A stretch of 16,038 nt of DNA, from NCBI GenBank assembly GCA_900752975.1, contig CAADXH010000024.1, positions 1 through 16,038 of the forward strand. Direction: 5' to 3'. Shown here piece by piece: positions 1-7,233 of the stretch. The notes below the pieces were generated by a model. It was given only the letters and a program-made list of their open reading frames with translations, was not told the DNA's origin and ran no database searches. A program made the translations under genes and the position numbers. Numbering within the stretch: the stretch's first letter is position 1; each line of letters starts with the position of its first letter. The stretch comes from Bacilli bacterium (GTDB lineage: Bacteria > Bacillota_I > Bacilli_A > ML615J-28 > CAG-313).

Positions 1-4
1 TCAT
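1..4 (-). CDS. 5' end of an outward-facing gene (start codon only)
   Basis: The reverse strand reads ATG at 4-2 and leaves the window after one more base. An AAAGGA ribosome binding site (10-15 on the plus strand as TCCTTT) lies 5 bases before it, an ideal spacing. The same leader, binding site and ATG occur at the other end of the window. The start is therefore probably real and belongs to a gene family sharing its 5' region. The product cannot be known from here; a surface protein is only a guess from analogous phase-variation systems. Confidence 0.4.
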
Positions 5-50
5 GAGAGTCCTTTCTCAAAACCCATACGATGATTGACAAACCGTCAGT

Positions 51-80
51 GTTCGTGTACACAATCTAGTGTACACGAAC
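51..80 (-). other. Candidate site-specific recombination site, left copy
   Basis: Two perfect 12-base inverted arms, GTTCGTGTACAC and GTGTACACGAAC, flank a 6-base core, AATCTA on the plus strand. Arms of 11-13 bases around a 6-8 base asymmetric core are the usual format of tyrosine recombinase sites (dif, loxP, and Xer-type sites of mycoplasma phase-variation loci). The core gives the site direction: this copy is inverted relative to the one at 15958-15987. It lies in the 5' leader of the outward gene, 46 bases before the ATG. Alternatives are a dimeric repressor operator or a 12-bp RNA hairpin; no T-tract follows, so it is not a terminator. Confidence 0.6.
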
Positions 81-197
81 AAATACTACTTAAGGTGTTG
101 GTATTTAGTGTAAAAATAAAATAAAAAATAATTCTAAAAGCATAAGTACACAAAATTAATACATGAAAAATCACTAATTTTCAAGTGGCAAACTAAG

Positions 198-223
198 ATT
201 ATATCAATTTTTATTATTGTCAA
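198..223 (-). promoter_or_regulatory. Outward promoter for the left-end gene
   Basis: On the minus strand there is a perfect TATAAT (198-203) preceded by TGA (204-206), an extended -10 element. A consensus TTGACA sits at 218-223, but the spacer is only 14 bases, so the extended -10 may do most of the work. Transcription would run left for about 110 bases to the crossover-like site, then into the gene starting at position 4, giving a leader of roughly 185 bases. I see nothing else coding in 81-197, which is very AT-rich. Confidence 0.5.
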
Positions 224-254
224 CGAAAATAGTAACATATGTTACCATTTTCGT
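223..254. promoter_or_regulatory. 32-bp palindrome, operator candidate
   Basis: A near-perfect palindrome whose central 14 bases, GTAACATATGTTAC (232-245), are fully symmetric. It extends through ATTTTCGT/ACGAAAAT outer arms with one mismatched pair (231/246). It abuts the TTGACA of the outward promoter, the usual place for a repressor or activator dimer. I do not recognise it as a named operator. No strong T-tract follows in either direction, which argues against a simple terminator, although the plus strand has TTTTATATT after it. Confidence 0.5.
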
Positions 255-278
255 TTTATATTAAGATAAAATTTCAAT

Positions 279-308
279 CAAAAAAGTCTCCCATCTAAAT
301 GAGAGACT
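279..308 (-). terminator. Rho-independent terminator of the str operon, after tuf
   Basis: On the minus strand a 10-bp stem (AGTCTCTCAT with ATGGGAGACT, one G-T pair) with a 4-base loop is followed by six T residues. It begins 31 bases after the tuf stop. A smaller inverted repeat (AATTAGT/ACTAATT, 325-341) overlaps the tuf stop codon. Confidence 0.9.
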
Positions 309-339
309 ATTCTATTCAAATGATAATTAGTAAAACTAA

Positions 340-1524
340 TTAGTTGTCAAGTTGTGAAACTGAACCAGCACCTACTGTACGTCCACCTTCACGAATTGAG
401 AACTTAGTACCTTTTTCAACAGCGATTGGGTGAATTAAAGATACATGCATTTGTGTATTATCGCCAGGCATAACCATTTCAACGCCTTCTGGTAATGTGA
501 TAACACCAGTAACGTCAGTTGTACGGAAATAGAATTGAGGACGATAGTTAGAGAAGAATGCAGTATGACGTCCACCTTCTTCTTTAGTTAATACGTAAAC
601 TTCAGCGTCAAATTCTGAGTGAGGAGTAACTGATTTAGGTTTTGCAAGAACTTGTCCACGAACGATTTCAGTACGGTCAACACCACGTAGTAATGTACCA
701 ATGTTGTCGCCTGCTTCTGCGAAGTCAAGTAATTTACGGAACATTTCAACACCTGTTACAACGCAAGAACGAGTAGGTTTGATACCAACGATTTCAACAG
801 TATCGCCAACTCTAACTGTACCACGTTCAACACGGCCAGTAGCAACTGTTCCACGACCAGTGATAGAGAATACGTCTTCAACTGGCATTAAGAATGGTTT
901 ATCTGTTTCACGAACAGGGTCAGGGATGTATTCATCAACAACATCCATTAAGTGTTGAACAGCTTCACGAGCTTTAGGATCGCCTTCTAGAGCTTTTAAT
1001 GCTGAACCACGGATAATTGGAGTATCATCACCAGGGAATCCATATTCATTTAATAATTCACGAACTTCCATTTCAACTAATTCTAGTAATTCTTCGTCAT
1101 CAACCATATCGCATTTGTTTAAGAAAACAACTAGTTTAGGAACACCTACTTGACGGCTTAATAAGATGTGTTCACGAGTTTGAGCCATAGGACCGTCTGT
1201 AGCTGCGATAACAAGGATAGCACCATCCATTTGAGCGGCACCAGTGATCATGTTTTTAACATAGTCAGCATGTCCTGGGCAGTCAACGTGTGCATAGTGA
1301 CGTTTTTCAGTTTCATATTCAACGTGGCAAGTGTTGATCGTTATACCACGTGCTTTTTCTTCTGGAGCACCATCGATTTGGTCATAATCCATTTTCTTTG
1401 ATAAGCCCTTATCTGCAAGAACTGAAGTGATTGCAGAAGTAAGAGTAGTTTTTCCATGGTCAACGTGGCCAATAGTACCAATGTTTACATGGGGTTTAGT
1501 ACGTACAAATTTCTCTTTTGCCAT
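340..1524 (-). CDS. tuf: Elongation factor Tu
   Basis: EF-Tu is the GTPase that delivers aminoacyl-tRNA to the ribosomal A site in the cytoplasm. The 394-residue protein is full length for the family. It shows the G1 P-loop GHVDHGKT (19-26), the switch I region ending RGITI (59-63), G3 DCPGH (81-85) and G4 NKCD (136-139), followed by the two beta-barrel domains ending in GRTVGAGSVSQL. It is the last gene of the str operon, 79 bases after fusA, with a possible promoter of its own in that gap and a strong terminator after it. The ribosome binding region is a repeated AAGGA about 12 bases before ATG. Nothing is missing or unusual. Confidence 0.98.
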   Translation of the reverse strand: MAKEKFVRTKPHVNIGTIGHVDHGKTTLTSAITSVLADKGLSKKMDYDQIDGAPEEKARGITINTCHVEYETEKRHYAHVDCPGHADYVKNMITGAAQMDGAILVIAATDGPMAQTREHILLSRQVGVPKLVVFLNKCDMVDDEELLELVEMEVRELLNEYGFPGDDTPIIRGSALKALEGDPKAREAVQHLMDVVDEYIPDPVRETDKPFLMPVEDVFSITGRGTVATGRVERGTVRVGDTVEIVGIKPTRSCVVTGVEMFRKLLDFAEAGDNIGTLLRGVDRTEIVRGQVLAKPKSVTPHSEFDAEVYVLTKEEGGRHTAFFSNYRPQFYFRTTDVTGVITLPEGVEMVMPGDNTQMHVSLIHPIAVEKGTKFSIREGGRTVGAGSVSQLDN

Positions 1525-1559
1525 AATTTTTTTATTTCCTTTCCTTTTAATTCATTATT

Positions 1560-1588
1560 ATTTTATAATAAATAATCTTTTTTTGCAA
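1560..1588 (-). promoter_or_regulatory. Candidate internal promoter for tuf
   Basis: In the fusA-tuf gap the minus strand has TTGCAA (1583-1588), a 17-base spacer and TAAAAT (1560-1565). This would give tuf extra transcription beyond the operon promoter, as is common for EF-Tu. The region is AT-rich, so a chance match is possible. Confidence 0.45.
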
Positions 1589-1603
1589 GTAAAAGTGCTT
1601 TAA

Positions 1604-3673
1604 TTATGCACGCTTTTTCATGATTTCTTCACAAATGCTCTTTGGACATTCTTCATAGTGATCAAATTGCATTGTATAATTGCCTCTACCTTGCGTGTTA
1701 GATCTTAAGGCCGTTGCATAACCAAACATTTGTGCAAGTGGCACGAAAGCTCTAATTGATTGAGTCTTACCGCGAGCTTCTTGTCCATCGATACGACCAC
1801 GTCTTGTACTTAAATCACCGATTACTGTACCAACGTATTCATCTGGGACAATTACTTCAACAAGCATAATTGGTTCAAGAAGTGTAGGTTGACAAACTTT
1901 CGCAGATTCTTTAAAAGCAAGTCCACCAGCAACTTCAAAGGCAATTTGGCTTGAGTCAACTTCATGATAAGAACCAAACACTAATGTTGCTTTTATATCG
2001 ATTGTAGGATAACCAGCTAAATTACCATTAGCAAGGGCTCCTTCGATACCTTTTTGAATAGATGGAATATATTCTTTTGGAACAACACCACCAACAGTTT
2101 TATCGACAAATTCAAATCCTTTACCTGGGTTTGGTTCGAATTCAACTACGCAATCACCATATTGGCCACGACCACCAGATTGACGTACGAATTTGCCTTG
2201 TACTTTACCGGCTTTTTTAATTGTTTCACGGTAAGAAACTTGAGGTTGACCAACATTACATTCAACTTTAAACTCACGTCTCATACGATCGACAATAATA
2301 TCTAGGTGTAATTCACCCATACCAGCAATGATTGTTTGACCTGTTTCATGGTCAGTATATGTCTTAAAGGTTGGATCTTCTTCAGCAAGTTTTTGTAGGG
2401 CTACACCCATCTTGTCTTGATCGCCTTTTGTTTTAGGTTCAATAGCAACGTGGATAACTGGTTCTGGGAAAATCATAGATTCAAGAATTACTTGATTCTT
2501 TTCATCACACATTGTATCACCAGTTACTGTATCTTTTAAACCTACTGCCGCCGCAATATCGCCGGCATTAACTTCCTTAATTTCCGTACGATTATTAGCG
2601 TGCATTAGTAGAATACGACCGATTCTTTCTCTTTTGTCTTTTGTAGAATTATATATATATGAACCAGATTCAAGTCTACCACGGTATACTCTAAAGAATG
2701 TTAACTTACCAACATATGGGTCTGTCATTACTTTAAAAGCAAGAGCGGCGAATGGTTGATCATCAGCAGCTTCAACAATTACTTCATTTCCATCTTTGTC
2801 ATGGCCTTTGATTGCGGCAACATCAGTTGGAGATGGTAAGTAATCAATAACTGCATCTAGTACTTTCTTAACACCTTTATTTTTAAAAGCTGTACCACAA
2901 AGCACTGGGAAGAATTGAACTGATAAAGTAGCAGTACGAATTGCTTTCTTTAACATTTCAACTGTAATTTCTTCACCTTCTAGATAAGCCATCATTAAAT
3001 CTTCATCAAAATCAGCGACAGCACTAATTAATTCATCACGATATAGTTCAACATCATCAACCATATCGGCAGGTATTTCTATTTCATGTCCTGCTTCATC
3101 TACATGATTTTCATCATATAAAAATGCTTGTTTTGTTACTAGGTCAACAATACCTCTAAAATTGCTTTCAGCACCAATTGGAAGTTGAATAGCATGGGCA
3201 TTCGCACCTAGTCTTCTTTCAAGTGATTCACAACTAAATTTAAAATCTGCACCGGTTTTATCCATTTTATTAACGAATACTAAACGTGGTACCATATAAT
3301 CAGTAGCTTGACGCCAAACAGTTTCTGTTTGTGGTTCAACGCCCGCTTGTGCATCTAAAACCGTTACCGCACCATCGAGAACCCTTAACGATCTACTTAC
3401 TTCAACTGTGAAGTCTACGTGTCCTGGAGTATCGATAATATTAATACGGTGGTTATGCCAATAGGCAGTAGTAGCCGCTGAAGTAATAGTTATTCCTCTT
3501 TCCTGTTCTTGTTCCATCCAGTCCATAGTTGCAGCACCATCATGGGTTTCACCTATTTTGTGGATTTTTCCTGTATGATATAAGACTCTTTCCGTAAATG
3601 TAGTTTTACCTGCATCTATGTGAGCCATGATTCCGATATTACGGGTATTTTGTAATGATATGTCGCGAGCCAT
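1604..3673 (-). CDS. fusA: Elongation factor G
   Basis: EF-G is the GTPase that drives translocation of tRNA and mRNA after peptide bond formation and, with RRF, splits the ribosome. The 689-residue product matches the usual length of about 690. It carries the P-loop AHIDAGKT (17-24), switch I with RGITI (59-63), G3 DTPGHVDF (81-88) and G4 NKMD (135-138), and then domains II to V ending near the GRGNYTMQFDHYEECP region. ATG is preceded by AGGAG at 9 bases. The gene starts 16 bases after the rpsG stop, in the order rpsL-rpsG-fusA-tuf found across bacteria. The domain pattern is that of canonical EF-G, not of a Tet(M)-type ribosome protection protein. Confidence 0.98.
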   Translation of the reverse strand: MARDISLQNTRNIGIMAHIDAGKTTFTERVLYHTGKIHKIGETHDGAATMDWMEQEQERGITITSAATTAYWHNHRINIIDTPGHVDFTVEVSRSLRVLDGAVTVLDAQAGVEPQTETVWRQATDYMVPRLVFVNKMDKTGADFKFSCESLERRLGANAHAIQLPIGAESNFRGIVDLVTKQAFLYDENHVDEAGHEIEIPADMVDDVELYRDELISAVADFDEDLMMAYLEGEEITVEMLKKAIRTATLSVQFFPVLCGTAFKNKGVKKVLDAVIDYLPSPTDVAAIKGHDKDGNEVIVEAADDQPFAALAFKVMTDPYVGKLTFFRVYRGRLESGSYIYNSTKDKRERIGRILLMHANNRTEIKEVNAGDIAAAVGLKDTVTGDTMCDEKNQVILESMIFPEPVIHVAIEPKTKGDQDKMGVALQKLAEEDPTFKTYTDHETGQTIIAGMGELHLDIIVDRMRREFKVECNVGQPQVSYRETIKKAGKVQGKFVRQSGGRGQYGDCVVEFEPNPGKGFEFVDKTVGGVVPKEYIPSIQKGIEGALANGNLAGYPTIDIKATLVFGSYHEVDSSQIAFEVAGGLAFKESAKVCQPTLLEPIMLVEVIVPDEYVGTVIGDLSTRRGRIDGQEARGKTQSIRAFVPLAQMFGYATALRSNTQGRGNYTMQFDHYEECPKSICEEIMKKRA

Positions 3674-3689
3674 TATTGTATTCTCCTAA

Positions 3690-4160
3690 TTACCATTGAT
3701 AATGAGCAAATGCTTTATTAGCTTCAGCCATACGGTGAGTATCTTCACGTTTCTTAACTGATGCACCTACTCCATTTGCAGCATCCATAATTTCTTTTGC
3801 AAGACGTTCTTCCATAGTTTTTTCATTACGAAGACGTGCATAATTTGTTAACCATCTTAAACCTAGAGTATATCTTCTTTCTTCTCTAACTTCAACTGGT
3901 ACTTGATAGTTAGCTCCACCAACACGGCGAGAACGAACCTCTAATTGTGGCATAATATTTTCAAGTGCTTGTTTATAAACATCTAGTGGGTCACGACCAG
4001 TTGTTTTACCAACTCTTTCAAATGCACCATAGATAATTTGTTGAGCAACACCTTTTTTACCATCCAACATAATACTATTTACTAATCTAGTTACTAATAC
4101 TGAATTATAAATTGGATCTGGTAATACTTTACGTTTTGGAACCTGTCCTTTACGAGGCAT
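3690..4160 (-). CDS. rpsG: Small ribosomal subunit protein S7
   Basis: S7 is a primary 16S rRNA-binding protein that nucleates assembly of the 30S head and lies near the E site. The 156-residue protein is full length and begins MPRKGQVPKR. Recognisable S7 stretches are the region around LVNSIMLDGKKGVAQ, the segment RSRRVGGANYQVPVEV (about 77-92) and the C-terminal KREDTHRMAEANKAFAHYQW. A near-perfect AAAGGAGG lies 7 bases before ATG, the strongest binding site in the operon. It follows rpsL after a 47-base gap in which I see no promoter or clear structure. In E. coli S7 represses its own operon from the rpsL-rpsG junction; nothing here shows that this is conserved. Confidence 0.98.
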   Translation of the reverse strand: MPRKGQVPKRKVLPDPIYNSVLVTRLVNSIMLDGKKGVAQQIIYGAFERVGKTTGRDPLDVYKQALENIMPQLEVRSRRVGGANYQVPVEVREERRYTLGLRWLTNYARLRNEKTMEERLAKEIMDAANGVGASVKKREDTHRMAEANKAFAHYQW

Positions 4161-4207
4161 GATATTTCCTCCTTTCTCATATCTTGTTATTAATTTAAAT
4201 ACATACC

Positions 4208-4624
4208 TTATTTAGTTTTTGGGCGTTTTGCGCCATATTTAGAACGAGCTTGTTTGCGGTTTTCAACACCAGTAGTATCCATTGTACCTCTAATGATGTG
4301 ATAACGAACACCTGGTAAGTCTTTAATACGTCCACCACGGATTAATACAACGCTATGTTCTTGTAGTTTATGACCAACACCTGGAATATAAGCTGTAACT
4401 TCAATACCATTGCTTAAACGAACACGGGCCATCTTACGAATAGCTGAGTTTGGTTTTTTAGGGGTCATTGTAGTAACACGTGTACAAACACCTTTCTTTT
4501 GAGGGCTGTTTACTTTAGTTTCTAATTTCTTTAAACTGTTGTAACCAATACCAAGATGAGGTGATTTAGACTTTCTAATCTTATCTTGACGTGCAGTACG
4601 AACTAATTGATTAATTGTAGGCAT
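4208..4624 (-). CDS. rpsL: Small ribosomal subunit protein S12
   Basis: S12 sits at the decoding centre of the 30S subunit and affects accuracy. The 138-residue protein shows the family signature around TPKKPNSAIRKMARVRLSNG and the second conserved loop GGRIKDLPGVRYH. The lysines in TPKKPNS and in GRIKDLPG, the positions where streptomycin-resistance mutations usually arise, are wild type, so the sequence predicts the sensitive form. It is the first gene of the str operon. ATG is preceded by AAAGGAG at 7 bases, and a structured leader of about 100 bases lies upstream. Confidence 0.98.
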   Translation of the reverse strand: MPTINQLVRTARQDKIRKSKSPHLGIGYNSLKKLETKVNSPQKKGVCTRVTTMTPKKPNSAIRKMARVRLSNGIEVTAYIPGVGHKLQEHSVVLIRGGRIKDLPGVRYHIIRGTMDTTGVENRKQARSKYGAKRPKTK

Positions 4625-4642
4625 AATAGTTCTCCTTTCTTC

Positions 4643-4699
4643 CTAAATTCATTATGCATTACCACAGTTCCTGGTGGTTCAGATATGCATAAAATTTAG
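4643..4699 (-). ncRNA. Structured 5' leader of the str operon (hairpin)
   Basis: On the minus strand the rpsL leader folds into a layered hairpin. A 7-bp outer stem CTAAATT/AATTTAG is followed by a small internal loop and a 7-bp stem TATGCAT/ATGCATA. An asymmetric internal loop then leads to a 5-bp stem ACCAC/GTGGT with an 8-base loop. The 3' edge ends 2 bases before the GAAGAAAGGAG ribosome binding region, so folding could influence rpsL initiation. There is no T-tract, so it is not a terminator. Control by a ribosomal protein such as S7 or S12 is inference; I do not recognise a catalogued leader family. Confidence 0.55.
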
Positions 4700-4730
4700 T
4701 CTTGACAATTGCCAAAACTTAACCTCATAT

Positions 4731-4759
4731 ATTATACTCATTTTGGGGTGTTTTGTCAA
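4731..4759 (-). promoter_or_regulatory. Consensus sigma-A promoter of the str operon
   Basis: The minus strand carries a perfect TTGACA (4754-4759), a 17-base spacer and a perfect TATAAT (4731-4736). Transcription would start near 4724, about 100 bases before rpsL. It is the best match to the housekeeping consensus in the window, as expected for highly expressed translation genes. Confidence 0.92.
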
Positions 4760-4820
4760 TTTTGTTGCTTTCAGATTTCTATTATCATTTTAGTATTACC
4801 ATTTTTTACAAATTATATAC

Positions 4821-4851
4821 AAAAAGAAACCATCTTTATAAAGACAGTTTC
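4821..4851 (-). terminator. Terminator of bioY
   Basis: The minus strand forms an 11-bp stem from GAAAC/GTTTC outward to TCTT/AAGA inward, with two G-T pairs and a TATA loop, followed by five T residues. The bioY stop codon lies within the hairpin. It ends about 60 bases before the str operon promoter and insulates the two units. Confidence 0.75.
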
Positions 4852-5360
4852 TTATTCATCAAATATGCTAATACACTTGATAATACTATTTTTATTAAAT
4901 CAAATAGTAAGAATGGTACCACACACACAAGTAAACTACCCATTAAATTATTATGGGTATTAAACATATACCAAATAGTTCCTATAAAGTAGCATACAAT
5001 AGTACCTAGAATCATCCCAATTGGGTACATCCATATTTTTCCCTTACACTTATAAATAAAAATACCTGTTAATAGGGCAAGTGGAATGTAACCTACAATA
5101 TAGCCACCAGTGACACCAACAATAACACTAATTCCTGCACGATAGTTTGAAAATACTGGTACTCCTATAATTCCTACTAGTATATACACAAGTACGGAAA
5201 TTGTGCCCTTTTTGGGTCCTATAATAGCCGCAATTAAATAAATGATAAATGTTGCAAGACTTATTGGGATATCACCTATTGGAATTGATACAGGAGATAC
5301 CACACATATCATTGCGGCAGCAACACTTATAATTGCTATATCTTTTATTTTTTTGTTCAT
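4836..5360 (-). CDS. bioY: BioY family biotin transporter S component
   Basis: BioY is the membrane S component that binds biotin and works with the EcfA, EcfA' and EcfT energizing module of an ECF transporter. The 174-residue protein has about six hydrophobic segments. It shows BioY hallmarks: PIGDIPISLATFIIYLIAAIIGPKKG (about 27-52), the VLVYILVGIIGVPVF helix, the GVTGGYIVGY segment (82-91) and the C-terminal helix with D154 and K157. ATG is preceded by GAGGA at 7 bases. No EcfA/EcfT or biotin synthesis gene is in the window, so a shared energizing module elsewhere is likely and the cell probably imports biotin. I saw no convincing BirA operator or promoter right upstream; a large hairpin lies at 5400-5466. 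Confidence 0.9.
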   Translation of the reverse strand: MNKKIKDIAIISVAAAMICVVSPVSIPIGDIPISLATFIIYLIAAIIGPKKGTISVLVYILVGIIGVPVFSNYRAGISVIVGVTGGYIVGYIPLALLTGIFIYKCKGKIWMYPIGMILGTIVCYFIGTIWYMFNTHNNLMGSLLVCVVPFLLFDLIKIVLSSVLAYLMNKKLSL

Positions 5361-5399
5361 TTATTTGTCCTCATAAATTTGTGTTTGTTATTACTAAAA

Positions 5400-5466
5400 T
5401 TAAAAACTCACACCCCGCTCCAAATTAGAATCAAAGGGAAAGAAGACTTTGGAGCGATAGATGTGA
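5400..5466 (-). terminator. Long-looped hairpin with T-tract between the M32 gene and bioY
   Basis: On the minus strand about 17 base pairs form: TCACATCT with GGGTGTGA outside, a two-base bulge, then CGCTCCAAA with TTTGGAGCG inside. The loop is 23 bases and GTTTTTAATTTT follows. It starts about 38 bases after the M32 stop, so it most simply terminates the gmk-rpoZ-M32 unit. The unusually long pyrimidine-rich loop, and the lack of an obvious bioY promoter below it, leave open an attenuator role for bioY. Confidence 0.75.
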
Positions 5467-5503
5467 CACTATTATTATTGTTTATTTTTTGAATTTTATA
5501 CTT

Positions 5504-7012
5504 CTATAAATCATAAATTTTTGTATATTTTTCTTTTAAATATTTTACATAGTATTTAGGATTAAATTCTTCACCAGTTGCGTAAACCAAAATTTCTTTA
5601 GGAGTTTTGCTGGCACCAAACCTATGGACCTTTTCTTTTAACCATTCATTAATTTTTTGGAGAGTACCTTCCTTTATAGCTTCATCAAGATCTAAGTCTT
5701 TTTTCATCGCATAGTATATTTGAGCCGCATATGCACTACCAAGAGCATAGGTAGGGAAATAACCAAATGAGCCACCTGCCCAGTGGATGTCTTGTAAAAT
5801 ACCTTGAGCTTCGTCTGGAACATCAATTCCTAAGTACTCTTTATATAGTTCATTCCATTTTTGAGGTAATTCATCGACTGTTATTTCTTTATTAAAAATC
5901 ATCTTTTCAATTTCATATCTTACCATTATATGAAGAGGATATGTAAGTTCGTCTGCTTCAGTTCTAATTAGAGTTGTATCAACAATATTAACATAGTGAT
6001 AAAAATCATTTAAAGTAACATCTTTTAACTCTTCTGGATATAATTTTTGAAGAGTATGATAATGAGTTTCCCAAAAAGCAAAACTCCTACCAATTATATT
6101 TTCATAAAATCTTGATTGTGATTCATGCATTGCCATAGTGCTTCCACCACCAATTAAGGTATCATCTAAAGCACTGTCACATTGCAATTCGTATGTTCCG
6201 TGCCCAGCTTCATGAATGACAGAAAAAATACTAGATGTAAGTAAATCTTCATAATAGTGGTTTGTGATTCTAACATCAGTAGTTCCAAAACCTGATGTAA
6301 ATGGGTGCTCACTTTCTTTAATTAAGCCTCTAGTTTTATCAAAGCACATCACATCCATTAAGTATGATGCAAATTCTTTTTGTTTTGTTATGTCATATTT
6401 GTTTTTTATAAATTCAGTGTTATAATGATAGCCTTTTGCTTTGATTTTTTGAACAAGTGGAACTATTTCTTTTCTAAGTTCTAAAAAGAACTCATCATAA
6501 AAAGCTTGGGTTGCTCCATCTTCATACTCATCAAGTAACACATCATAGCCTTGTAATTGATCAGTTTTAACATAATCAACATATTTCATATTAAAGTCTA
6601 TTATTTGTTTCAAAGTATCTTTAAATAAATTATAGTCATTGTTAATTTTTGCATTTGCCCAAACATTGCCAGATGAAGCTAGCAACATTTCATACTTTGT
6701 CATTTCTTTAGTTGGAACTAATAATTTTTTATTTATATTCTTATATTCCTTTATTATTTCCACTCTAAGTAATTCTGGTAGTTGATCTTTTGCTTCATAT
6801 AATTCTCTCATCAATTTAACATTCTTTTTACTTAGCATTAATTTAGAAAGCATTTCTGATAAAACTCCAACTTGTTTAGACCGTTCTTCAAAACAACCAA
6901 TTGGAGCTTCCGTTTCAGAATCCCAACTAATCATATAATTAACAAAGTAAAAAGCTTTTATTTTTTGACGAAGTAAAGTATACGCTTTTATTTTTTGTTC
7001 AAGTTTATTCAT
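5504..7012 (-). CDS. M32 family metallocarboxypeptidase (Taq type)
   Basis: This is a zinc carboxypeptidase that removes C-terminal residues from peptides, probably in the cytoplasm, since no signal peptide is seen. In the 502-residue form the key motifs are DVRIT (246-250), the zinc motif HEAGH (267-271), HESQSR (296-301), IRTEADELTYPLH (349-361) and GSFGYFPTYALG (414-425), all typical of M32. Length is normal for the family. I chose ATG at 7012, 4 bases after the rpoZ stop, over a TTG at 7024 that overlaps rpoZ. Neither start has a clear Shine-Dalgarno sequence, so translation is probably coupled to rpoZ. In Bacillus this place is taken by coaBC. The gene ends with TAG. Confidence 0.95.
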   Translation of the reverse strand: MNKLEQKIKAYTLLRQKIKAFYFVNYMISWDSETEAPIGCFEERSKQVGVLSEMLSKLMLSKKNVKLMRELYEAKDQLPELLRVEIIKEYKNINKKLLVPTKEMTKYEMLLASSGNVWANAKINNDYNLFKDTLKQIIDFNMKYVDYVKTDQLQGYDVLLDEYEDGATQAFYDEFFLELRKEIVPLVQKIKAKGYHYNTEFIKNKYDITKQKEFASYLMDVMCFDKTRGLIKESEHPFTSGFGTTDVRITNHYYEDLLTSSIFSVIHEAGHGTYELQCDSALDDTLIGGGSTMAMHESQSRFYENIIGRSFAFWETHYHTLQKLYPEELKDVTLNDFYHYVNIVDTTLIRTEADELTYPLHIMVRYEIEKMIFNKEITVDELPQKWNELYKEYLGIDVPDEAQGILQDIHWAGGSFGYFPTYALGSAYAAQIYYAMKKDLDLDEAIKEGTLQKINEWLKEKVHRFGASKTPKEILVYATGEEFNPKYYVKYLKEKYTKIYDL

Positions 7013-7016
7013 TATA

Positions 7017-7232
7017 CTATTCAATATCTATTTTATCATTCATTATTTCTTCTAAAGCAATACCAATGCTCTTTATGTTTTTAGTCGATTCTAAATAGCA
7101 TTTACCTGTTTCATCAATTTCATGAGCTCTTTTCGCAACAGCGATTACTAATTTATATTTAGAAGAAGATTTGTGAGTTAATTGGTCAATTGATGGAAAA
7201 CGCATACCATCTTTATCTTTTGTTTCAATCAT
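7017..7232 (-). CDS. rpoZ: RNA polymerase omega subunit
   Basis: Omega is the small RNA polymerase subunit that binds beta' and helps enzyme assembly. The 71-residue product shows the family pattern MRFPSIDQL near the N-terminus, then SSSKYKLVIAVAKRAHEI and, later, KSIGIALEEI. I chose ATG at 7232 because AAGGA lies about 10 bases before it; an upstream in-frame ATG at 7241 would put the binding site almost against the start codon. The start is one base after the gmk stop, in the conserved gmk-rpoZ order. The short acidic tail ends with TAG. Confidence 0.93.
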   Translation of the reverse strand: MIETKDKDGMRFPSIDQLTHKSSSKYKLVIAVAKRAHEIDETGKCYLESTKNIKSIGIALEEIMNDKIDIE

Positions 7233-7233
7233 A

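Larger units (their letters stand above)
1..82 (+). repeat. Left arm of 82-bp terminal inverted repeat
   Basis: Positions 1-82 are an exact reverse complement of 15956-16037; the match fails at position 83. The arm holds, from the outside in, an outward ATG, its ribosome binding site, about 35 bases of leader and a 30-bp crossover-like site, so identity stops 2 bases past that site on the inner side. On the outer side it runs to the window edge and may continue. Both ends of the window coincide with the repeat, so this may be a whole contig that broke at a multi-copy sequence; that is inference. Confidence 0.95.

Noticed and set aside
35..63. Inward promoter in the left arm starting from TTGACA at 35-40
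   Set aside because: At 17 bases the -10 would be TACACA inside the palindromic site, a poor match, and no plus-strand gene follows.
701..1401. Plus-strand open frames across tuf, with others across fusA and rnc
   Set aside because: They are antisense to strongly conserved coding sequence and encode low-complexity, unrecognisable peptides without binding sites.
4709..4992. Two plus-strand frames over the str promoter and the bioY 3' end
   Set aside because: They cross a perfect promoter and a terminator on the other strand and look like random AT-rich translation.
5400..5466. Known riboswitch class upstream of bioY
   Set aside because: A single long-loop hairpin with no conserved riboswitch core that I recognise; terminator is the simpler call.
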